In this document: positions 1 to 6,065 of the stretch, in pieces
How positions within the stretch are numbered: the stretch's first letter is position 1
How the letters are laid out: each line of letters starts with the position of its first letter
NCBI GenBank assembly: GCA_036502965.1
Contig: DASXXT010000223.1
Coordinates: forward strand, 1-9,808
Length of the DNA stretch: 9,808 bases
Direction: 5' to 3'
DNA from: Roseiarcus sp036502965
GTDB taxonomy: Bacteria > Pseudomonadota > Alphaproteobacteria > Rhizobiales > Beijerinckiaceae
Translations under genes and position numbers: made by a program
Notes under the pieces: generated by a model
Databases searched by the model: none
Told to the model about the DNA's origin: nothing
The model's input: the letters and a program-made list of their open reading frames with translations, nothing else

Positions 1-206
1 GCATCTGCCGAACAATCGATCCGGCGGACCAGGTCTTCGGGGATCCGAAAAGATGGTTCTGAGCAGGGGCCTCAACCCCGGCAACCGCTCACGACAATGA
101 GAGCTATTGCGCATCCCTCACGGCAACCAGACTGTGGACCAATTTGTGGACCGCCTATCCTACTTCCAGCTAAGTTACTGATTAGGCGCTTGAAATAGAC
201 TTATGG
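1..206. other. Flank of the tRNA-Ser 3' end, no convincing gene
   Basis: No convincing gene is visible. One plus frame stays open from base 1 to a TAG at 196-198, but its product is rich in Pro, Arg and Ser and resembles nothing I recognise. Another plus frame ends with TGA at 60-62 after a short protein-like stretch and could be the tail of a gene lying to the left. The stretch directly abuts the 3' end of tRNA-Ser and contains the direct repeat at 133-152, so it could be one end of an element integrated in the tRNA. That is inference; no integrase is visible. Confidence 0.3.
133..152. repeat. Direct repeat TGTGGACC x2 beside tRNA-Ser
   Basis: TGTGGACC occurs at 133-140 and again at 145-152, separated by AATT, so the copies lie 12 bases apart, about one helical turn. 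Pairs of short repeats at this spacing next to a tRNA 3' end resemble arm-type binding sites of tyrosine recombinases, but two copies of an 8-mer are only suggestive. Confidence 0.4.
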
Positions 207-300
207 TGGCGGAGACGGAGGGATTCGAACCCTCGATAGAGCTTTACAACCCTATAACGGTTTAGCAAACCGCCGCCTTCAGCCTCTCGGCCACGTCTCC
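207..300 (-). tRNA. tRNA-Ser (anticodon GCT)
   Basis: Serine tRNA reading AGC and AGU codons. On the minus strand the 5' acceptor strand GGAGACG (300-294) pairs with CGTCTCC (217-211), followed by discriminator G (210) and an encoded CCA (209-207). The anticodon arm reads GGTTTGCTAAACC, with GCT in a seven-base loop. A long variable arm (ATAGGG pairing with CTCTAT around a TTGTAAAG loop) marks it as class II, as expected for Ser. The T arm carries GGTTCGAATCC. Structure and anticodon agree, so the identity is firm. Confidence 0.97.
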
Positions 301-320
301 CGGCGCAATGCGCACCGCGA

Positions 321-349
321 CATATGCCCGACGCATCCCCCCATTGCAA
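321..349 (-). promoter_or_regulatory. Probable tRNA-Ser promoter
   Basis: On the minus strand a -35 box TTGCAA (349-344) and a -10 box CATATG (326-321) are separated by exactly 17 bases. This places the transcription start near 314, about 14 bases before the mature tRNA 5' end. The hexamers match the sigma-70 consensus only partly, but spacing and position fit. Confidence 0.45.
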
Positions 350-559
350 GCGCTTGGCGGCCGCGCGTAGCGGGCTCTTGACCGAGAGACTTGCGGCCAG
401 AGGCGGGGCGCAAAGCCAGCGACGCGCCCAAGGCGATGGTTAAGATCAAACTGGTTTCGCGGCTACGGCGGACCCGCTACTCGAGCCCTCTTCGTGTGCA
501 AAAAACGGCCGCCGGTGGACTCAAGCCCGCGCACTGATTTCAAACGCAAGGCACGAACA
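350..559. other. Gene-free spacer
   Basis: Most of the gap between tRNA-Ser and the H1-like gene. I see no gene, RNA or repeat here. A 33-codon plus-strand frame at 436-537 has only a weak AAGG three bases before its ATG and no recognisable content. Confidence 0.5.
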
Positions 560-606
560 GGCTGATCAGGCGAGGCCGAACCGCCGGCAACCGCGCCTGA
601 TCAGCC
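560..606 (-). terminator. Hairpin downstream of the H1-like gene
   Basis: A perfect 13-base inverted repeat: GGCTGATCAGGCG at 560-572 and its complement at 594-606, with a 21-base intervening loop. It begins 24 bases beyond the stop codon of the H1-like gene, where a terminator would be expected. No T tract follows on the minus strand, so it may instead protect the mRNA 3' end or act with Rho. Confidence 0.5.
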
Positions 607-630
607 GATACGTCGGAACGCGCAAGCCGA

Positions 631-924
631 CTAGGCGGCGGGCGACGAGTCTGACGATCCAGGGGTCGGCATTGGCATCGCTTTCTTCCGCTTGGCCGGC
701 GCGCGCTTGGCCGCCGCGCGCTTGGCGGCCGACTTCTTCGCCGCGCCCTTCTTGCCTGCGGACTTCTTCGCTGTCGTCCTTCTGGCGGAGGTCTTCTTCG
801 CGGAGGCTTTCTTCACCGCCCCTTTGCGCGAGGCCTTCTTGGCGACGACCTTGCGGGCGGACTTCTTCGCGGGCTTCTTGGCGGCGGACTTCTTCGCCGT
901 CTTCTTGGTAGCAGCTTTCGGCAT
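631..924 (-). CDS. Histone H1-like, Lys/Ala-rich DNA-binding protein
   Basis: A 97-residue, very basic, low-complexity protein that probably coats or compacts DNA through non-specific charge contacts, like the C-terminal tail of eukaryotic H1 and bacterial H1-like proteins (AlgP, Hc1/Hc2 and the tails of some HU proteins). By count it has 28 Lys, 7 Arg and 27 Ala. Residues 1-81 are a chain of short AKKSA/AKKxA-type units with no globular domain. Residues 83-97 form an uncharged-to-acidic tail rich in Pro and Ser. At DNA level the plus strand shows recurring GACTTCTTCG blocks, so unit number may vary by slippage. The ATG at 924 has a GAGAGG ribosome site about ten bases upstream. It stands alone, with tRNA-Ser downstream and gatB 555 bases upstream. 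The class is clear; its specific role is unknown. Confidence 0.82.
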   Translation of the reverse strand: MPKAATKKTAKKSAAKKPAKKSARKVVAKKASRKGAVKKASAKKTSARRTTAKKSAGKKGAAKKSAAKRAAAKRAPAKRKKAMPMPTPGSSDSSPAA

Positions 925-946
925 GTATCACGTCCCTCTCAATCAT

Positions 947-1479
947 CTGCTCTCAGCACAAATTTTGCGCCATGCAGATGCGCGAGCAAAAGTACATTCG
1001 TTTTGATTTCACGCAAGCGTTGCACACGCGCGCGACAAGCGCCGAGCGCCGTGACTATCGAATTATCGCGCGCACTCGGACCTCTGATCCTTCATTGATG
1101 AGAGCGCTCGCGCGCGCCGTTCACTCCGTTGCAACGGCGTATGCGTTCGCGCGCGAGGCTTCTGCGCAGCAGCCGACGCAAGTTCGCTCGATTCCTGATT
1201 TTCCCATATATTGCGCCAGCCTCCGAGACTCTCGGCGGCACGTGCAGGAGCCATTCCTCGCGTTGGCGGAACTGCGCTCACACGCGTGCGGCGACGCGAG
1301 AAGCAACAGCATTCGCCGCGACGAGCGTATCAAATCGAAACGGCCCGCATGCTCATCGCAATCGAATTTTTCTTGGTGGTCATCATCAGATTTTTGTCGC
1401 TCGGACGTTGCAAGCGCCGCGTCACCGCGCGAGTCGCGCCGAGAATCAAGTGATTCCAACGCGTGATTCGGCTCAAGCG
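947..1479. other. Long intergenic region between gatB and the H1-like gene
   Basis: No firm gene. Several frames stay open on both strands only because the DNA is GC-rich, and their products have no recognisable domain. Visible details are a perfect 12-base palindrome CCGTTGCAACGG at 1126-1137, four alternating CGCGCG tracts between about 1027 and 1160, a small GAATCA-AG-TGATTC hairpin at 1443-1456, and a 34-codon plus-strand frame at 1349-1453 encoding a hydrophobic segment followed by a basic tail. The region may hold regulatory sites or a small RNA, but nothing here proves it. Confidence 0.4.
989..1016 (-). promoter_or_regulatory. Candidate promoter of the H1-like gene
   Basis: On the minus strand TTGCGT (1016-1011) is followed after 16 bases by TACTTT (994-989). 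Transcription would start near 982 and give a leader of about 58 bases. The -10 match is poor, so this is only the best candidate in the region. Confidence 0.25.
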
Positions 1480-2967
1480 TTAGACGCCGAGGCGTTTTTT
1501 GAGCGCGTCGCTCACCGCTTGCGGGTTGGCCTTGCCGCCAGTCGACTTCATCACTTGACCCACGAACCAGCCCAACATGCCGGGCTTCGTTTTGGCCTGC
1601 TCGGCCTTGTCGGGATTGGCTGCGATGACCGCGTCGACGGCGCTGTCGATTGCGCCCGTGTCGGTCACCTGGCGCAGACCGTGCGTTTCGACCAGCGCGC
1701 GCGGATCAGCGCCGCGGTCATCAGCGAACAGCCTCGCGAGCAGATCCTTGGCGATCTTGCCGGAGATGACGCCCTCGCCGATGAGATCGACGAGGCTCGC
1801 CAAAGACGCCGGACTCAAACCCGCGTCCGCCACTGCGACACCCTGCGCGTTGGCCTGCGCGGCGATATCGCCCATCAGCCAGTTGGCGACCGCCTTCGCG
1901 TCGCGCTTGGCGCCGCCGTGCTTGACCGCGTCCTCAAAGAAATCCGCCGTCTCCCGTTCGGCGACGAGGATCGAGGCGTCGTAGGCCGAGAGGCCGTAGT
2001 CGGCCATGAAGCGCGTCCGTTTGGCGTCAGGCAGTTCCGGCAGGTCCGCGGCCAGCGCGTCGATGAAAGCCGCGTCGAGTTCAAGCGGCAACAGGTCGGG
2101 GTCGGGGAAGTAGCGGTAGTCGTGCGCCTCTTCCTTGGAGCGCAACGAGCGCGTTTCCCCGCGCGCAGGATCGAACAGTCGCGTCTCCTGCTCGACTGCG
2201 CCGCCGTCCTCGATGAGGGCGATCTGCCGTCGCGCCTCGGCCTCGATCGCCTGGCCGATGAAGCGAATGGAGTTGACGTTCTTGATCTCGCAGCGCGTGC
2301 CGAGGGCTTCTCCGGGACGGCGCACCGAGACATTGACGTCGGCGCGCAGATTGCCCTTCTCCATGTCGCCGTCGCTGGAGCCGATGTAGCGCAGGAGGGT
2401 GCGCAATTTGCCGACATACGCCTTGCCCTCCTCGGCCGAGCGCATGTCGGGCTTGGAGACGATTTCCATCAGAGCGACCCCGGAGCGGTTGAGGTCAACG
2501 AAGCTCATCGTCGGCGACTGGTCGTGCAACGACTTGCCCGCGTCCTGCTCGAGATGCAGGCGCTCGATTCCGACCTTGATGGAATGGTCTGGCGTGAGCT
2601 CGACCTGGATCTCCCCCTCCCCCACGATCGGGCTCTTGTACTGGGAGATCTGATAGCCTTGGGGCAGGTCGGGATAGAAATAATTCTTGCGGTCGAAAGT
2701 CGAGCGGCGGTTGATCCTGGCCTTGAGGCCGAGGCCGGTGCGCACCGCCTGGGCCACGCATTCGCCGTTGATCACGGGCAGCATGCCGGGCATCGCCGCA
2801 TCGACGAGCGAAACGTGCGAGTTGGGCTCGCCGCCGAATGCAGTCGAAGCGGCGGAGAACAGTTTGGAGCGCGAAGTCACCTGGGCGTGGACCTCGAGAC
2901 CGACGATCACCTCCCAGTCTCCCGTCGTGCCTTTGATGAGCTTCGCGCTCGCCCTGTCTGTCGCCAT
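1480..2967 (-). CDS. gatB: Aspartyl/glutamyl-tRNA(Asn/Gln) amidotransferase subunit B
   Basis: GatB is the kinase and tRNA-binding subunit of the GatCAB complex. It activates the side chain of mischarged Glu-tRNA(Gln) or Asp-tRNA(Asn) with ATP, so that ammonia released by GatA converts it to Gln or Asn. The 495-residue length is normal. Visible motifs are GLEVHAQV (23-30), KNYFYPDLPQGYQISQY (94-110), RLHLEQDAGKS (136-146), LRADVNVSVR (207-216), CEIKNVNS (226-233) and HDYRYFPDPDLLPL (282-295). From about 350 to the end lies the helical YqeY-like tail domain that grips tRNA. The ATG at 2967 starts 51 bases after the gatA stop, with purine-rich GAGAG and TAGAG upstream as weak ribosome sites. 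It is the last gene of gatC-gatA-gatB, and the stop is TAA. Identity is certain from the motifs and the operon. Confidence 0.97.
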   Translation of the reverse strand: MATDRASAKLIKGTTGDWEVIVGLEVHAQVTSRSKLFSAASTAFGGEPNSHVSLVDAAMPGMLPVINGECVAQAVRTGLGLKARINRRSTFDRKNYFYPDLPQGYQISQYKSPIVGEGEIQVELTPDHSIKVGIERLHLEQDAGKSLHDQSPTMSFVDLNRSGVALMEIVSKPDMRSAEEGKAYVGKLRTLLRYIGSSDGDMEKGNLRADVNVSVRRPGEALGTRCEIKNVNSIRFIGQAIEAEARRQIALIEDGGAVEQETRLFDPARGETRSLRSKEEAHDYRYFPDPDLLPLELDAAFIDALAADLPELPDAKRTRFMADYGLSAYDASILVAERETADFFEDAVKHGGAKRDAKAVANWLMGDIAAQANAQGVAVADAGLSPASLASLVDLIGEGVISGKIAKDLLARLFADDRGADPRALVETHGLRQVTDTGAIDSAVDAVIAANPDKAEQAKTKPGMLGWFVGQVMKSTGGKANPQAVSDALKKRLGV

Positions 2968-3018
2968 GCTGATAGCTCTACTCTCGTCCGAAGCCCGTCG
3001 GGATCTTGCGCCAGCGCC

Positions 3019-4539
3019 TCATGCCCACCACGGCTCCGGAAGCGTCATCCGGCCTGCCGACTGCTCAATCGTCTCGCCGAGCGCAAAGAGCGTCTCCTCA
3101 TCGAACGGACGGCCGATGAGCTGCAACCCAAGCGGCAGGCCATCGCTCGATAAGCCCGCGGGCGCGACAAGTCCCGGGAGACCGGCCATATTGACGGTCA
3201 CCGTGAAGACGTCGTTGAGGTACATTTCGACTGGGTTGTCCGAGCCCCTCTCGCCGATCCCGAAGGCGGCGGACGGCGTGGCGGGGGTCAGAATCGCGTC
3301 GACGCCGTCGGCGAACACGCGCTCGAAGTCGCGCTTGATGAGGGTTCGGATTTTCTGCGCCCGCACGTAGTAGGCATCGTAATAGCCGGCGGAGAGGACA
3401 TAGGTGCCGATCATGAGGCGCCGTCGCACTTCCGTCCCGAAGCCCCTGGCGCGGGTCTTCTCGTAAAGCTCGGTGATGTCGGCCCCCGGTTCTCGCAGGC
3501 CGTAGCGCACGCCATCGTAGCGCGCGAGATTGCTCGAGGCTTCCGCGGGCGCCACTATATAATAAGCAGGCAGCGCGTAGGGCGTGTGCGGGAGGCTGAC
3601 GTCGACCACGCTCGCGCCCGCAGCGCGAAGCCATTCCGCTCCGCGCGCCCACAGAGCGTCGATCTCGCTGCTCATTCCCTCGAGGCGATACTCCTTCGGC
3701 ACGCCGATCTTCATGCCCTTGACCGAGCGTCCGACCGCGGCTTCGTAGTCTGGAACCGAGGTCGGGGAGCAAGTGGAATCCTTCGGGTCGGGCCCGGCCA
3801 TCGACCGCAGCATGATTGCGGCGTCGCGCACGGTGCGCGCAAGCGGTCCGGCCTGGTCGAGCGACGACGCAAAGGCGACCATGCCGTATCGCGAGCACCG
3901 GCCGTAGGTAGGCTTGACGCCGACAATGCCGGTGAAGGCCGCAGGCTGGCGGATGGAGCCGCCGGTGTCGCTCGCCGTGGCGGCAAGACAGAGGCGCGCC
4001 GCGACAGCAGACGAAGAGCCTCCGGACGAGCCGCCAGGCGTCAAGAGACCGCGCTTCCCGGAACTGAGCGCCGCGCGCGCTCTGTCCCGGCTCCAGTTGG
4101 GCGGCAGCCAGGGCGAAGCGACGGGCCCGTAATATGAGGTCTCGTTCGACGAGCCCATGGCGAACTCGTCCATATTGAGCTTGCCCAGCATCACCGCGCC
4201 GTCGCGCCACAAATTCGCGGTGACGGTGGATTCGTAGGGTGGCTTGAAGCCGTCCAGAATATGGCTGCACGCTTGGGTATGGACCCCTTCGGTGGCGTAG
4301 AGGTCCTTGACGCCAATCGGCAATCCCTCGAGGGGACCCGCCTCTTTCCTGGCGAGACGCACGTCACTGGCCTCAGCCATTTGCAGCGCCTTCTCCGCCG
4401 TGATCGCGACGAATGTGTTGAGCCCATTGGCGCCCTCGATCGCCTTGAGATGAGCCGTGGCGATCTCGACGCTGGAAATCGCCCGAGATTTAAGACGATC
4501 GCGCGCCTCGGCGAGCGTCAGGGAGGTCAGATCGGTCAA
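3019..4539 (-). CDS. gatA: Aspartyl/glutamyl-tRNA(Asn/Gln) amidotransferase subunit A
   Basis: GatA is the glutaminase of GatCAB. It hydrolyses glutamine and channels the ammonia to GatB. It belongs to the amidase-signature family with a Lys-cisSer-Ser triad. Counting from the start chosen here (506 residues), these are K78 in GVKDLY, S171 in GGSSGGSSSAVAA and S195 in SDTGGSIRQPAAF. I place the start at a TTG (4539-4537): an AAGGA ribosome site lies six bases upstream, and the protein then begins M-TDLTSLTLAEARDRL, as GatA proteins usually do. A TTG at 4584 would add 15 residues and overlap gatC by eight bases, which is less likely. Between SPW and LTPGGSSGG it has about 21 residues, roughly a dozen more than I recall for relatives. 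It lies 37 bases after gatC and 51 before gatB. Confidence 0.95.
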   Translation of the reverse strand: MTDLTSLTLAEARDRLKSRAISSVEIATAHLKAIEGANGLNTFVAITAEKALQMAEASDVRLARKEAGPLEGLPIGVKDLYATEGVHTQACSHILDGFKPPYESTVTANLWRDGAVMLGKLNMDEFAMGSSNETSYYGPVASPWLPPNWSRDRARAALSSGKRGLLTPGGSSGGSSSAVAARLCLAATASDTGGSIRQPAAFTGIVGVKPTYGRCSRYGMVAFASSLDQAGPLARTVRDAAIMLRSMAGPDPKDSTCSPTSVPDYEAAVGRSVKGMKIGVPKEYRLEGMSSEIDALWARGAEWLRAAGASVVDVSLPHTPYALPAYYIVAPAEASSNLARYDGVRYGLREPGADITELYEKTRARGFGTEVRRRLMIGTYVLSAGYYDAYYVRAQKIRTLIKRDFERVFADGVDAILTPATPSAAFGIGERGSDNPVEMYLNDVFTVTVNMAGLPGLVAPAGLSSDGLPLGLQLIGRPFDEETLFALGETIEQSAGRMTLPEPWWA

Positions 4540-4545
4540 ATTTGA

Positions 4546-4550
4546 TCCTT
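4546..4550 (-). promoter_or_regulatory. Ribosome binding site that fixes the gatA start
   Basis: AAGGA on the minus strand, six bases before the TTG at 4539. It lies inside the 15-codon extension that would exist if translation began at 4584, and so argues for the shorter protein. Confidence 0.65.
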
Positions 4551-4576
4551 GAAGACGAGCGTCCGGCCTCGGCAGG

Positions 4577-4864
4577 TCACTCAATCACTTTGGGAACGAC
4601 AAAGAAGCCATCCTCGGTCAGCGGCGCATTGGCGAGCACCAGCGGCGCAATGTCGCCGTCGGAAACAACGTCCTCACGCATCGGCAGCCGCATGGGAATG
4701 ACCGAAGTCATCGGCTCAACGCCGTCGACGTCGACCGCATCGAGCGCCTCGACGAACTTGAGAATGGCGTTGATCTCGTCTTGCAAATGCGGCGTCTCAG
4801 CTTCGCTCACTGCGATGCGCGCGAGATGCGCGATGCGTCGGACGGTGTTGAGATCGACGGACAT
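4577..4864 (-). CDS. gatC: Aspartyl/glutamyl-tRNA(Asn/Gln) amidotransferase subunit C
   Basis: GatC is the small subunit that wraps around and stabilises the GatA-GatB interface; it has no catalytic residues. The 95-residue length is typical. Recognisable parts are VRRIAHLARIAVSEAE near the N terminus, the amphipathic helix with LQDEINAILKFVEALDAVDVDGVEP (about 27-51), and the C-terminal stretch REDVVSDGD...LANAPLTEDGFFVVPKVIE that ends most GatC proteins. The ATG at 4864 is preceded by AGGAG (4875-4871) at six bases, a strong ribosome site. It is the first gene of gatC-gatA-gatB and is divergent from ruvX across 148 bases that hold its promoter. Confidence 0.96.
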   Translation of the reverse strand: MSVDLNTVRRIAHLARIAVSEAETPHLQDEINAILKFVEALDAVDVDGVEPMTSVIPMRLPMREDVVSDGDIAPLVLANAPLTEDGFFVVPKVIE

Positions 4865-4901
4865 CTAAAGCTCCTGAAACACCTTGGAACGTGGGCGCGC
4901 C

Positions 4902-4930
4902 CCTATACATCGCCAACATTTGGCTGGCAA
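4902..4930 (-). promoter_or_regulatory. gatCAB promoter with internal dyads
   Basis: On the minus strand TTGCCA (4930-4925, five of six consensus bases) and TATAGG (4907-4902, four of six) are separated by 17 bases. Transcription would start near 4895, about 30 bases before gatC. The spacer is itself a dyad, GCCAA-CAT-TTGGC (4912-4924), and a wider inverted repeat ACATCGC/GCGATGT (4907-4913, 4934-4940) brackets the -35 box. A repressor could bind there, but none is known to me. Confidence 0.6.
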
Positions 4931-5012
4931 ACAGCGATGTGGGAGCCGCCTGCGATTGCTTGTAACGCCGTCAGTCGACTTGCGCGTCGCCCCGTGATAG
5001 GCCGCTCGCGCG

Positions 5013-5489
5013 ATGCGTCATCCGATCGCAATCGAAGATCTCGTCCTCACCCTTCCTCCCAAGGCACGCTTGATCGGCATCGACCTTGGCTCGAAAACCA
5101 TCGGCCTTGCGATCTCCGACGTCGAGCGCCGCATAGCCTCGCCACTCCGGACCCTGCCGCGCGGCGCGTTCGCGATGAACGCCGAGACCCTGACGGGAAT
5201 CTTCTCCGAACACGACGTCGCCGGAATCGTCCTCGGGCTGCCGCTCGATCTCAACGGGCGCGACAATCCGCGCGCGCAATCGACGCGGGCCTTCGCGCGC
5301 AACCTCTCGATGCGGACCAGTTTGCCCATCGTACTTTGGGACGAGCGGTTCTCTACTGCCGTTGTCGCCCGGTCGCTCATCGCCAATGACGTGTCGCGCG
5401 CTCGTCGCGCGCAAGTGGTCGACAAGATGGCGGCGGCCTATATTCTGCAGGGCGCCCTGGACCGTCTTGGCGACCTGACGCGCGGATAA
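5013..5489 (+). CDS. ruvX: RuvX/YqgF-family putative pre-16S rRNA nuclease / Holliday junction resolvase
   Basis: An RNase H-fold nuclease of the YqgF family. Members have been linked to maturation of the 16S rRNA 5' end and to Holliday junction cleavage; the rRNA role is the better supported one in E. coli. The protein has 158 residues, normal for the family. Motifs in order are IGIDLGSKTIGLAISD (21-36, with acidic D24), GIVLGLPLDLNG (71-82), LWDERFST (108-115) and VDKMAAAYILQ (136-146, with acidic D137). These give the expected acidic residues. The ATG at 5013 lacks a clear ribosome site, but the GIDLGS motif sits about where alphaproteobacterial relatives have it. It is divergent from gatC, an arrangement I associate with Rhizobiales. 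Confidence 0.94.
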   Translation: MRHPIAIEDLVLTLPPKARLIGIDLGSKTIGLAISDVERRIASPLRTLPRGAFAMNAETLTGIFSEHDVAGIVLGLPLDLNGRDNPRAQSTRAFARNLSMRTSLPIVLWDERFSTAVVARSLIANDVSRARRAQVVDKMAAAYILQGALDRLGDLTRG

Positions 5490-5691
5490 ACCGGCCGCTC
5501 GTAGCCCTGCTCAACATTAATGTGGATGCGCGGGCGCGGCAAAAGCGTCAGTAGCGACTTGTTTTTGGACCGGAAATGGGCGTCTCATACGCAGTAAACG
5601 GGGGGCAAGTCCGAATCAGCGCGACCCGCGCGTCGAGGAGGACGATTTTCCTGCGAGCGGATCGGGGAAGGCGTCTGCCTCGCTCTGCCGA

Positions 5692-6051
5692 ATGGGACAC
5701 TTGTATCGTATGGTCGAGGAACTAGCTTTCCAGAGACGGAAACGCGGAGAATACGGGAGAGCTGGAAAGAGCGCTCTCGCTAGACCGCTGAGAAGAGCCA
5801 ACGATCCGTCGCACGGAGCTGTGACGCGCGAAGCGCTCGATGTCGCTCGCTATATCACAGACATGACCGCCCAGCTCGAAGCCATGGCGATCGCGGCCCG
5901 CCTCGACCTGCTCGCCTATTTTCTCGGGATGGCGAGAGCGGAAAGCGAAATTTATGTTCGCACCAATGCCGTCGCCGATGCCGAGCGCGCGGACGAGGAG
6001 CCTTTCGAGGCGGTGACTGGATCGCCTTACCGGAACAATTCGTTCGATTGA
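5692..6051 (+). CDS. Small conserved-looking hypothetical protein
   Basis: Function not recognised. The 119-residue frame has two parts. Residues 1-43 are basic and look unstructured. From residue 44 (VTREALDVARYITDMTAQL) through AIAARLDLLAYFLGMARAESE (about 67-87) it forms amphipathic helices of a kind I associate with short uncharacterised Rhizobiales proteins. The tail 88-119 is acidic and ends in SPYRNNSFD. There is no signal peptide or membrane segment. The start is uncertain: no good ribosome site precedes the ATG at 5692 or the in-frame ATG at 5710, and a GTG at 5821 has GGAG only two bases away. That GTG would leave a 76-residue protein matching the conserved-looking part. It follows ruvX by 202 bases and converges on dprA with a 14-base gap, with no terminator visible between. 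Confidence 0.6.
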   Translation: MGHLYRMVEELAFQRRKRGEYGRAGKSALARPLRRANDPSHGAVTREALDVARYITDMTAQLEAMAIAARLDLLAYFLGMARAESEIYVRTNAVADAERADEEPFEAVTGSPYRNNSFD

Positions 6052-6065
6052 CAATTCCGTGGGGC

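Noticed and set aside
436..537. 33-codon plus-strand frame near tRNA-Ser
   Set aside because: Weak ribosome site, no recognisable content, very short.
690..915. Repeats in the H1-like gene considered as a CRISPR-like array
   Set aside because: The units are short, codon-phased and encode Lys/Ala runs; there are no unique spacers.
566..946. 126-codon minus-strand frame over the H1-like gene
   Set aside because: A shifted reading of the repeated Lys codons, giving Glu/Arg-rich sequence; the H1-like frame has the better start and ribosome site.
1121..1459. 112-codon minus-strand frame upstream of the H1-like gene
   Set aside because: No domain, Arg/Ser-rich composition, overlapping open frames on both strands.
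1129..3153. 674-codon plus-strand open frame
   Set aside because: It lies antisense to gatB, is Arg/Ala-rich with no recognisable domain, and is open only because gatB is GC-rich.
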